16,278 nucleotides of DNA, taken from assembly GCA_964555735.1 (NCBI GenBank), contig CAZKTS010000412.1, positions 1-16,278 on the forward strand, in the 5' to 3' direction. Position numbers and translations under genes: made by a program. Under the pieces are notes generated by a model. That model searched no databases. It was not told the origin of the DNA and saw only the letters and a program-made list of their open reading frames with translations. This document shows, one piece after another, positions 6,814 through 13,180 of this stretch (position 1 is its first letter; each line of letters opens with the position of its first letter). Source of the stretch: CAZKTS01 sp964555735 (GTDB lineage: Bacteria; Actinomycetota; Acidimicrobiia; IMCC26256; PALSA-555).

Positions 6814-8132
6814 CCCTTGTGGGCGGCGTAGAGCTGCCAGGAGTCGGGGACGCCCTTGAGCTCGTGCTCGCCGCGGTCGGCGAACGTGAGGCCGGAGCCG
6901 GCGACGAGGTCCTTGACGACGCGGGTGACGAGCACCTCTGACGCGCCGGCGAGGGCCGACACCCGGGCGCCGATGTGGACGGCGATGCCGCCGACGTCGT
7001 CGCCGCGCAGGACGATCTCGCCGGTGTGGACGCCCGCACGGATCTCGAGGTCGTGGGCGCGCATCGCCTCGGCCGCGGCGAGCGCGCACTCCACCGCGCG
7101 CGCCGGGCCGTCGAACGTGACCAGGAATCCGTCGCCCGCCGTGTCGATCTCGCGTCCGCGATGACGCTGAATCTGCTCGCGCAGGGTCCGGTCGTGTGCG
7201 TCGAGGAGAAGTCTCCACTTGGCGTCACCAAGACGCGCCGCGGTCTCGGTCGACCCGACGATGTCGGTGAACAGCACGGTGCTCAGCACCCGCTCCTCGG
7301 ACAGCGCCGGCGCCTCGCCGGTGACGAACGCCTCGAGCTGGCGGGCGAACTCCTCGGTCGCCATCGCGTCGCCGTGGCTGCCGGTGATCTCGACGAACTG
7401 CGCACCGTCGACGTGGTCGGCGATGTAGCGCCCCAGACGCTCGGGCACCTGCTCGTCGGCGGGCGAGTGCAGGACGAGGGTCGGAACCTGGATGACCTCG
7501 AGGACCTGACGCACGTCGGTGTCGATGATCGTGTCCCAGATCCGCTGCAGTGCCCCGGGCGACGCGGCCTGCCGTTCGAGCCGCGCGATCTGCTCGACGT
7601 CCCACTGCTCGTCGCTGCCCGAGAAGAACGCTCCGAGGCCCTCGCCGGTACCCCAATGCTCCGCCACCAGCGCGGCGAACTGCGCGACGAGGTCTTGATC
7701 GAGCCCGATCGGATAGCCGTCGTCGGCGATGAGGCGCGCCCACGAAGCCGTGAGCACGATCCGCTCGGTCCGGTCAGGGTGCGCCGCCGCGAAGAGCAGG
7801 ACCATGGGCCCGCCCTCGGAGTTGCCGACGAGCGTGGCGCGCTCGATGCCGGCCGCGTCCATCACGACGCGCACGTCGTCCATCCGCTCTTCGATCGTGC
7901 CGACCGGGACGTTGCGGTCGGAGAGACCGATGCCTCGCTTGTCGAAGCGGAGCACGCGCCCGAAGCGCCCGAGGCGCTCCATCATCGCGACGAACGGCGG
8001 GAGGTCCCACAGCGCTTCGAGGTGCGAGACGAAGCCGGGCACGAGCACGATGTCGTGCGGACCGTCGCCGGACACCTGGTATGCGAGGTGCACGTCCCCG
8101 TTGCGCGCGTACTTGGTCTCGGGCCCCGGCAC
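6810..8132 (-). CDS. Alpha/beta hydrolase fused to class III adenylate/guanylate cyclase domain
   Basis: 440 residues. Residues 1 to about 272 form an alpha/beta hydrolase with nucleophile S105 (GNSEGG), D226 (SPADEQ) and H253 (GSHGDAM). Residues about 280-440 form a class III nucleotide cyclase homology domain. Metal aspartates D290 (LFTDIVGST) and D334 (TAGDGF) and the transition-state arginine R390 are present. However, the adenine-selecting lysine position holds D330, and the usual asparagine before the arginine is H386, while D379 matches the second base-recognising residue. This could be a small-molecule-sensing or ligand-hydrolysing cyclase making a cyclic nucleotide, or a domain with altered specificity. 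No membrane segment is seen. The GTG start at 8132 is supported by TAATCT 6 nt upstream (leaderless). It diverges from the double acyl-CoA dehydrogenase over 55 bp. Confidence 0.9.
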   Translation of the reverse strand: MPGPETKYARNGDVHLAYQVSGDGPHDIVLVPGFVSHLEALWDLPPFVAMMERLGRFGRVLRFDKRGIGLSDRNVPVGTIEERMDDVRVVMDAAGIERATLVGNSEGGPMVLLFAAAHPDRTERIVLTASWARLIADDGYPIGLDQDLVAQFAALVAEHWGTGEGLGAFFSGSDEQWDVEQIARLERQAASPGALQRIWDTIIDTDVRQVLEVIQVPTLVLHSPADEQVPERLGRYIADHVDGAQFVEITGSHGDAMATEEFARQLEAFVTGEAPALSEERVLSTVLFTDIVGSTETAARLGDAKWRLLLDAHDRTLREQIQRHRGREIDTAGDGFLVTFDGPARAVECALAAAEAMRAHDLEIRAGVHTGEIVLRGDDVGGIAVHIGARVSALAGASEVLVTRVVKDLVAGSGLTFADRGEHELKGVPDSWQLYAAHKG

Positions 8133-8138
8133 GGCCGC

Positions 8139-8144
8139 AGATTA
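8139..8144 (-). promoter_or_regulatory. Putative -10 hexamer of the hydrolase-cyclase gene (leaderless)
   Basis: On the minus strand it reads TAATCT, a good TAnnnT match, with 6 nt between it and the GTG at 8132. Geometry is the same as for the acyl-CoA synthetase promoter at 1139-1144. No ribosome-binding site is visible, consistent with leaderless translation. Confidence 0.45.
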
Positions 8145-8174
8145 CGGCGTTCGCCCGCTCTTGGCCGTCGTTCC

Positions 8175-8180
8175 TAGGAT
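8175..8180 (+). promoter_or_regulatory. Putative -10 hexamer (or AGGA ribosome-binding site) of the double acyl-CoA dehydrogenase
   Basis: TAGGAT fits TAnnnT and is 7 nt before the ATG at 8188, giving a leaderless transcript. The embedded AGGA is also 8 nt before that ATG and could be a Shine-Dalgarno on a longer message. Either reading favours the ATG at 8188 over the in-frame ATG at 8179. Confidence 0.4.
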
Positions 8181-8187
8181 GCGCGCC

Positions 8188-10380
8188 ATGCCGATCGGGA
8201 TCACGGAAGAGCACGTCGCGTTGCACGAAGCGGTGCGGGGATGGCTCGAACGACACTGTCCGCCGGAGGTCGCACGGGCGTCGCTCGAGGCGTCGCCCGA
8301 CGCCCGCCCCGCGTTCTGGGACGACCTCGCGGCCCAGGGCTGGCTCGGACTGCACGTGCCCGAGGAGCACGGCGGCTCCGGGTACGGCGTGCCGGAGCTG
8401 GCCGTCGTCCTCGAGGAGCTCGGGCGGGTCGTCGCACCGGGGCCGATGGTGCCCACGGTCATCACGAGCGCGGCGCTGGCGACGGTTCCCGACCGCGCGG
8501 CCGCAAAGTCGCTGCTCCCGAAGCTGGCCAGCGGCGAGCTCGTGGGCGCACTGGCCGGCGGTCCCGGTTGCGGCTTCACCGCCGAGGCGACGGCCGACGG
8601 CGTCGTCGTGCGCGGCACCGCCCGCCCGGTCGTGGGCGCGCACCTCGCGGACGTCGTGCTCGCCCCGGCCCGCTCGGGCGACGACACGATCTGGGTCGCA
8701 CTCGACACGAGCGACCTCACCGTGACCGAGCTGCCGAGCGTGGACGCGACCCAGCGCGTCGCCGAAGTGGTGGCCGACGACATCACCGTGCCGACCGACC
8801 GCGTCGTCGAAGGGCTCGACTCCACGCGGGTCAGCGCGCTCGTGGCCACACTCGTCGCGGCCGGCCTCGTCGGTACCGCGCAATGGTGCGTCGACACCGC
8901 CGCGGAGTACGCCCGCGACCGCGTGCAGTTCGGGCGCCCCATCGGTCAGTTCCAGGGCGTCAAGCACAAGTGCGCCGACATGATCGCTCGCACCGAGCTG
9001 GCGCGAGCCGCCGCCTGGGATGCCGCTCGCGCCACCGACGACGACATCGGTGACACCGACCTGGCGGCGGCGAGCGCGATCGAGCTCGCCCTCGATGCCG
9101 CGTTCACCAACGGCAAGGACTGCATCCAGGTGCTCGGCGGCATCGGCTTCACCTGGGAGCACGACGCGCACATCTACCTCACGCGCGCGTCGGCGACGGC
9201 GAACCTCCTCGGTCCGTCGTCGCGGTGGCGCGAGCACCTCGCCCGGCTCGCGCTCGACGGCGTCCGCCGTCGCCTCGCCGTCGACCTCGGGCCCGAGGCC
9301 GACGCGGTGCGAGCCGAGGTGCGGACGTTCCTCGCCGAGGTGAAGGACCTGCCGCCGGAGGAACAGCGCCGGCGGATGGCCGACGACGGGTACATCGTCC
9401 CCACGTGGCCCGAGCCGTGGGGGCGGGCCGCGAAGGCCGTCGAGCAGCTCGTGATCGAGGAGGAGTTCCGGGCCGCCAAGGTGACCCGACCCGGGATCAT
9501 GATCGGCGGCTGGGCGCTCCCGCCCGCGATGGTCTACGGCACGCAGGAGCAGCAGGAGCGGTGGATCCCACCGACCCTGCGGGGCGAGATCAGCTGGTGT
9601 CAGCTGTTCAGTGAGCCGGGTGCGGGCTCGGACCTGGCCAACCTGTCGACGCGAGCGACGCGCACCGACGGCGGCTACCTCATCAGCGGCCAGAAGGTCT
9701 GGACGTCGATGGCGCAGTTCGCGGACTGGGGGATCCTGCTCGCCCGCACCGACCCGGACGCGCCGAAGCACAACGGCATCTCGTGCTTCTTCGTCGACAT
9801 GAAGAGCACCGAGGGCATCGACATCCGTCCGCTGCGCGAGCTCACCGGCGACGCGATGTTCAACGAGGTGTTCTTCAACGACGCGTTCGTGCCGGAGGAC
9901 TGCCTGATCGGCGCCGAGAACGACGGCTGGCGCGCCGCGCGCACCACGCTGGCCAACGAGCGGGTCTTCATGGGGAGCGGCATGTCGTTCGGCCACGGGC
10001 TCGAGACGATCATCCAGGGCGTGGCCGACCGCGGCCAGGGCGACGACCAGCACGTGCTCGACGAGGTGGGCGGCCTCGCGTCGACCGCCCACGCACTCGG
10101 CTGCCTCGGCTTCCGGCTCACGCTCGCCGCCCTGGCCGGCGCCGACCCGAGCGGCTCGGAGGCGTCGGTGCGCAAGCTCCTGGGCGTCGTGCACGACCAG
10201 CGGGTGCAGGAGGTCGGGCTCGGCCTCCTCGGGCCCGAGGGCGCCGTGGCCGAGGGTGACGGCGCGCAGTGGAGCCGCGGCTTCCTGTTCAACCGCAACC
10301 TCACCATCGCTGGCGGCACGAGCGAGATCCAGCGCAACATCATCGGCGAGCGCGTCCTCGGCCTCCCGCGCGACCCCTAG
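8188..10380 (+). CDS. Two-domain (fused) acyl-CoA dehydrogenase, FadE34-like
   Basis: 730 residues containing two acyl-CoA dehydrogenase (ACAD) units in tandem, N half about 1-365 and C half about 370-730. ACADs oxidise acyl-CoA to the 2,3-enoyl-CoA with FAD. The architecture recalls mycobacterial FadE34, a fused version of the heteromeric sterol-side-chain enzymes. The C half has the FAD/substrate motif LFSEPGAGSD (about 474-482), the classic ending GGTSEIQRNIIGERVLGLPR, and E591 in LANERV at the position of the isovaleryl-CoA-dehydrogenase catalytic base. The N half has VQFGRPIGQFQ and GGIGFTWEHD. However, it carries threonine T213 at that base position and leucine L341 at the medium-chain position, so it looks structural rather than catalytic. 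The start at 8188 is chosen from AGGA/TAGGAT spacing. It is followed by a strong hairpin. Bulky CoA substrates are likely but unproven. Confidence 0.92.
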   Translation: MPIGITEEHVALHEAVRGWLERHCPPEVARASLEASPDARPAFWDDLAAQGWLGLHVPEEHGGSGYGVPELAVVLEELGRVVAPGPMVPTVITSAALATVPDRAAAKSLLPKLASGELVGALAGGPGCGFTAEATADGVVVRGTARPVVGAHLADVVLAPARSGDDTIWVALDTSDLTVTELPSVDATQRVAEVVADDITVPTDRVVEGLDSTRVSALVATLVAAGLVGTAQWCVDTAAEYARDRVQFGRPIGQFQGVKHKCADMIARTELARAAAWDAARATDDDIGDTDLAAASAIELALDAAFTNGKDCIQVLGGIGFTWEHDAHIYLTRASATANLLGPSSRWREHLARLALDGVRRRLAVDLGPEADAVRAEVRTFLAEVKDLPPEEQRRRMADDGYIVPTWPEPWGRAAKAVEQLVIEEEFRAAKVTRPGIMIGGWALPPAMVYGTQEQQERWIPPTLRGEISWCQLFSEPGAGSDLANLSTRATRTDGGYLISGQKVWTSMAQFADWGILLARTDPDAPKHNGISCFFVDMKSTEGIDIRPLRELTGDAMFNEVFFNDAFVPEDCLIGAENDGWRAARTTLANERVFMGSGMSFGHGLETIIQGVADRGQGDDQHVLDEVGGLASTAHALGCLGFRLTLAALAGADPSGSEASVRKLLGVVHDQRVQEVGLGLLGPEGAVAEGDGAQWSRGFLFNRNLTIAGGTSEIQRNIIGERVLGLPRDP

Positions 10381-10435
10381 GGGTTTCGGCGTCAGCAACG
10401 GGCGCTCCGCGCCCCGTTGCTGACGCCAGAAGCCC
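10381..10435. terminator. Bidirectional hairpin terminator between convergent genes
   Basis: A perfect 15-bp stem (GGCGTCAGCAACGGG at 10388-10402 with its complement at 10413-10427) extends outward by 7 more pairs across a one-base bulge, including one G-U pair, for about 22 pairs. The short loop is GC-rich. It begins immediately after the dehydrogenase stop and ends right before the LysM gene stop, so it can terminate both transcripts. There is no T-tract, as is common in high-GC actinobacteria. Confidence 0.8.
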
Positions 10436-11059
10436 TCAGACCGGCGGCAGGGCGATCAGCTCGCCCGGGTAGATGACGTCGAGATCGCCGCTCGCCAAGG
10501 TCGGCGCGTTCGCGTCGCAGACGCGCACCCAATAGAGCGCGAGCTCGGCGACCGGGATCGATGCGACGTCGCGTCCCGTCGTGCTCGCCAGGTGCGCGGC
10601 GGCGATGCTCCAGAGGTTGTCGCCGTCGACGACGGTGTGCAGCGGCAGTGCGCTCGCGGCGGGTGCCGGTGGGGGCGTCGGGGTGGCCCCGTCGGGAACG
10701 CTCGCCGACGCCGGTACGTCGGCACCGGACGTCGGGTTGGGCGCCTCCGGCTCGGGCGACGGCTCGGGCTCGGGTCCGGGTGCGGGCGGTGCGGGCGGGG
10801 TGCTGTCGGCCGGCGGCTCGTCGTCGGTGTCGTCGGCGACCGGGGTGACGGCGTTGGGGTCGCCGGTGCGTCCGGTGCGCACGACGACGGAGGGCACGGG
10901 CACGCTCGGCACCGGGACCTCCGGCACCGGCAGGGGCACGTCGACGGGTGGGTCGGTGGGCACGGGATCGTCGTCGGCGCCGGCCGGTGGGGCGAGCACG
11001 AGCGCGCCGATGGCGAGCTCGGCGGCGAGGACGCCGACGGTGATGGGGGAGCGTCGCAC
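10436..11059 (-). CDS. Secreted proline-rich LysM-domain protein
   Basis: 207 residues from GTG 11059. An N-terminal signal peptide is clear: VRRS, then the hydrophobic stretch ITVGVLAAELAIGALVLA, with likely cleavage after PPAGA (residue 28). Residues about 32-60 are a PVP-rich spacer, and about 82-135 form a Pro/Glu/Ala-rich low-complexity region typical of cell-wall-spanning linkers. The C-terminus (about 141-207) is a LysM domain of the actinobacterial type: TVVDGDNLWSIAAAHL, then YWVRVCDANAPTL, then IYPGELIALPP. LysM binds the glycan of peptidoglycan, so the protein is probably exported and held at the wall. No catalytic domain is present. The start is fixed by GAGGAGGA 7 nt upstream. 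An open frame continues upstream but lacks the signal peptide logic. It diverges from the histidine phosphatase over 39 bp. Confidence 0.88.
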   Translation of the reverse strand: MRRSPITVGVLAAELAIGALVLAPPAGADDDPVPTDPPVDVPLPVPEVPVPSVPVPSVVVRTGRTGDPNAVTPVADDTDDEPPADSTPPAPPAPGPEPEPSPEPEAPNPTSGADVPASASVPDGATPTPPPAPAASALPLHTVVDGDNLWSIAAAHLASTTGRDVASIPVAELALYWVRVCDANAPTLASGDLDVIYPGELIALPPV

Positions 11060-11065
11060 GAGAGT

Positions 11066-11073
11066 TCCTCCTC
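11066..11073 (-). promoter_or_regulatory. Ribosome-binding site that sets the LysM gene start
   Basis: On the minus strand it reads GAGGAGGA, a near-perfect Shine-Dalgarno, six bases before the GTG at 11059. It decides the start in favour of the signal-peptide-bearing form over a frame that is open much further upstream. Confidence 0.75.
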
Positions 11074-11098
11074 GGTTCGGTGTGCAAGGGTCCCGGCC

Positions 11099-11659
11099 AT
11101 GACCCGCGTCCTCCTGGTCCGTCACGCGCGTCCGACGGGTTCGTGGGCCGATTCGCCGGATCCCGATCCCGGCCTCGACGCCCGCGGGCACGCGCAGGCC
11201 GCCGCCCTCGCGGCCGACGTCGGCGCGGGTGCGGCCCGGCCGATCCTCTGTTCGCCGATGCGACGCACGCGCGAGACCGCGGCACCGCTCGCCGCCGCAT
11301 GGGCGGTCGACGTGAGCATCGAGCCCGCCGTCGGCGAGATCCCGTCGTCGTCGGGATTCGCCGACGTCGACGAGCGGGGGGCCTGGCTCCGGCAGGTGAT
11401 GGCGGGCACCTACGCCGACGCGGACGCCACGATCCGAGCGTGGCGCGACGCGCTCGTGCGCGCCCTCGTCGCGCTCGAGCAGGACACCGTCGTCGTGAGC
11501 CACTTCGTGGCGATCAACGCGGCCGTCGGCGCGGCGCGCGGCGACGACGGCGTGCTCCAGTTCCGCCCCGACCTGGCGTCGGTCACCGAGCTGGCCGTCG
11601 TCGACGGCCGACTCGAGCTGGTGCGCCTCGGGCCCGAAGCCGACACGCAGGTTCGCTGA
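11099..11659 (+). CDS. Histidine phosphatase superfamily protein (phosphoglycerate-mutase-like)
   Basis: 186 residues. The branch signature LVRHARP places the phosphorylated catalytic H9 next to R8. Further active-site blocks are SPMRRTRETAAPLA (second arginine), GEIPSSS (acid) and the second histidine in VVSHFVAINAAVGAA. The protein is small, cytosolic and without a signal peptide, which fits the broad-specificity phosphatase group rather than true glycolytic mutase; the substrate is unknown. The ATG at 11099 has AAGGG about 8 nt upstream. It diverges from the LysM gene and precedes the thioesterase by 43 bp. Confidence 0.88.
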   Translation: MTRVLLVRHARPTGSWADSPDPDPGLDARGHAQAAALAADVGAGAARPILCSPMRRTRETAAPLAAAWAVDVSIEPAVGEIPSSSGFADVDERGAWLRQVMAGTYADADATIRAWRDALVRALVALEQDTVVVSHFVAINAAVGAARGDDGVLQFRPDLASVTELAVVDGRLELVRLGPEADTQVR

Positions 11660-11686
11660 GCGACGACCCGGAGAGCGAGGGTTCGG

Positions 11687-11692
11687 TAGCGT
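11687..11692 (+). promoter_or_regulatory. Putative -10 hexamer of the thioesterase gene
   Basis: TAGCGT (TAnnnT) is 10 nt before the ATG at 11703, implying a leader of only a few bases. The same hexamer, TAGCGT, lies before the single-domain acyl-CoA dehydrogenase at 14326-14331. No Shine-Dalgarno is seen between hexamer and ATG. Confidence 0.35.
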
Positions 11693-11702
11693 CGCCGTCA
11701 GC

Positions 11703-12203
11703 ATGAGTCCCGACGAGCCCACGACGGGCGACCAGCACCCGCTGTACCTCGACTACCTCCGCAACGCGTTCCGCGAGGTCGCGTTGCACAAGCTGCTCGA
11801 CCTCTCGTTCGTGGAGACCGGCGACGGCTCGGTCATCGTGGAGATGCCGGTGCAGCCGGGTGCGTTCAACGGCTCGGGCAACCTCCACGGCGGCGCGCTG
11901 GCGACGCTGATCGACGTCGCCGCCGGATCGTGCGCCGCCCGGGCGTCGGGCTTCGACCCGGTCACGCAGAGCCTGGTCACCGCCGACCTCCACGTGCGCT
12001 ACTTGGGCCGCCCAAAGGGCGACGTGGTGCGGGCCGAGGCCAAGGTGATGCGGGCCGGCCGGCAGCTCATCGTGGTCGAGGTGCGGGTCCTCGACCCGCT
12101 CGACAACGTCATCGCGTTCGCCGACTTCTCGTCGATGATCGTGGGCCGTCGTGAGCCTCTGAGCGGCACCGTCGAGTCCGACCCTCGGAACCCGGACCTG
12201 TAA
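11703..12203 (+). CDS. PaaI-family hotdog thioesterase
   Basis: 166 residues with a single hotdog-fold domain. The signature GNLHGGALATLIDVAAG (about 59-75, with H62-G63-G64 and D71) and the strand LVTADLHVRYLGRPKGD (about 91-107) identify a PaaI-type acyl-CoA thioesterase, which hydrolyses the CoA thioester to free acid and CoA. Such enzymes rescue CoA from stalled or dead-end intermediates, which fits the surrounding CoA genes. The N-terminal 20 residues and the C-terminal tail (REPLSGTVESDPRNPDL) are hydrophilic and not conserved in the core fold. The acyl preference is unknown. Confidence 0.9.
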   Translation: MSPDEPTTGDQHPLYLDYLRNAFREVALHKLLDLSFVETGDGSVIVEMPVQPGAFNGSGNLHGGALATLIDVAAGSCAARASGFDPVTQSLVTADLHVRYLGRPKGDVVRAEAKVMRAGRQLIVVEVRVLDPLDNVIAFADFSSMIVGRREPLSGTVESDPRNPDL

Positions 12204-12260
12204 CCCGGCGGGGCCGCGGGCCGTCAGAACGAGGTCACGCAGGAGGTCGGCGGCCGGTGA

Positions 12261-12266
12261 TACGTT
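12261..12266 (+). promoter_or_regulatory. Possible -10 hexamer of the membrane protein gene
   Basis: TACGTT, preceded by TGA (giving TGATACGTT), would start a transcript about 30 nt before the GTG at 12303, leaving room for the G-rich GGGGGT (near 12292-12297) as a ribosome-binding site. The 99-bp gap from 12204 otherwise holds only GC-rich sequence without a clear hairpin. Confidence 0.3.
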
Positions 12267-12302
12267 GCCGCGGCTCCAGAGATCCACTACCGGGGGTACA
12301 CC

Positions 12303-13052
12303 GTGATCGCGTTGGACATCTTCGAGAACTTCGGGCTGAACTTCCTCGCCCGTTGGGCGCACGTGCTGGCGGGCATCACGTGGATCGGCCTGCTCTACTA
12401 CTTCAACTTCGTGCAGGTGCCGGCGTTCGCGCAGCTCGACGCCGGCGCCCGCAACCAGGCGATCGACAAGCTCGCCTCTCGCGCGCTGTGGTGGTTCCGC
12501 TGGGCGGCGGCCGCCACGTTCCTGTTCGGCCTGCTCATCGGCGTCATCCCGCTGGGCGACGGTGACGGCGCCTTCATGCAGTCGGGCTACTTCAAGAGCG
12601 CGTCGGGTGTCAGCATCGCCACCGGCATGCTGCTCGGCATCACGATGTTCCTGAACGTGTGGGGCGTCATCTGGCGCAACCAGAAGGTCGTCATCGCGAA
12701 CGCGCGCAACGTGCTCGCCGGTGGTGAGGCCGACCCGGCCGCGGCCGACGCCGGTCGCGCGGCTGCGCTGGCCTCGCGTCAGAACACGATCTTCTCGTTC
12801 ACGATGCTGTTCTTCATGCTCGGCACGTCGCACTTCTTCGGCGGCTACGACACCTCGGACAACCGAGCGGTGTACTGGATCATCACGCTGATCCTCTGGG
12901 GTGTGCTCGAGCTCAACTGCCTCGGCATCATCGGCGGCAAGGGCCAGAACATCACCAACTGGATCTACGAGGACCACAAGCGCGCCATCGGCGCCGGGTT
13001 GGTGCTGGTCGTCATCTGGTACGCGCTCTGGGAGATCCTCTTCGCCGTCTGA
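12303..13052 (+). CDS. Six-helix membrane protein, urate oxidase N-terminal (PuuD/DUF989-like) domain
   Basis: 249 residues from GTG. Six hydrophobic segments are visible at about 14-36, 63-84, 102-124, 161-180, 190-211 and 228-249. The first has the family hallmark RWAHVLAGITWIGLLYYFNF followed by VPAF. This is the membrane domain found at the N-terminus of the membrane urate oxidase PuuD, where it precedes a cytochrome c domain. Here there is no C-terminal cytochrome domain (no CxxCH), and no purine gene is nearby. H20 and H177 in membrane segments are candidate heme ligands by analogy only. The unusually polar 125-160 loop ends in an Ala-rich stretch. The true function is unknown; an electron-transfer or redox membrane role is a guess. 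Two hairpins follow the gene. Confidence 0.82.
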   Translation: MIALDIFENFGLNFLARWAHVLAGITWIGLLYYFNFVQVPAFAQLDAGARNQAIDKLASRALWWFRWAAAATFLFGLLIGVIPLGDGDGAFMQSGYFKSASGVSIATGMLLGITMFLNVWGVIWRNQKVVIANARNVLAGGEADPAAADAGRAAALASRQNTIFSFTMLFFMLGTSHFFGGYDTSDNRAVYWIITLILWGVLELNCLGIIGGKGQNITNWIYEDHKRAIGAGLVLVVIWYALWEILFAV

Positions 13053-13078
13053 GCGGAACCCCGCCTCGATCGAAGACA

Positions 13079-13100
13079 CCGCCCGGCTTCGGCCGGGCGG
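13079..13100 (+). terminator. Hairpin with UUCG loop after the membrane protein gene
   Basis: A perfect 9-bp GC stem (CCGCCCGGC / GCCGGGCGG) closes a stable TTCG tetraloop, 26 bp after the TGA at 13050-13052. No T-run follows. Position and stability fit an intrinsic terminator for the plus-strand gene. Confidence 0.75.
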
Positions 13101-13105
13101 CGTCG

Positions 13106-13180
13106 CGTCTGGACCTCGTTGGCGGAGAGCCTCAGGGGCACTCCGTGCCCCCTGGGCTCTCCAAACCGGGGGTTCAGACG
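13106..13180. terminator. Long imperfect inverted repeat between convergent genes
   Basis: Two 35-nt arms around a 5-nt loop (13141-13145). The inner stem is 17 positions (13124-13140 with 13146-13162) with two mismatches and one G-U pair. A symmetric 6x6 internal loop follows, then an outer 12-bp stem (13106-13117 with 13169-13180) with two G-U pairs. The outer right arm contains the TGA stop and last codons of the minus-strand dehydrogenase. It most likely terminates that transcript and backs up the UUCG hairpin for the other strand. Confidence 0.6.

Noticed and set aside
7729..8187. Upstream extension of the double dehydrogenase reading frame
   Set aside because: The extension is Ser/Arg-rich with no family similarity and lies wholly on the antisense of the hydrolase-cyclase gene. 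The start at 8188 is supported by sequence signals.
7774..10398. An 874-codon open frame on the minus strand opposite the double acyl-CoA dehydrogenase
   Set aside because: It is Arg/Gly/His/Val-rich with no recognisable domain, and covers a gene with clear motifs on the other strand. High-GC codon bias produces such antisense frames.
11060..11722. N-terminal extension of the LysM protein to a start at 11722
   Set aside because: It would bury the signal peptide inside the protein and overlap the histidine phosphatase on the other strand. A strong ribosome-binding site marks the GTG at 11059.
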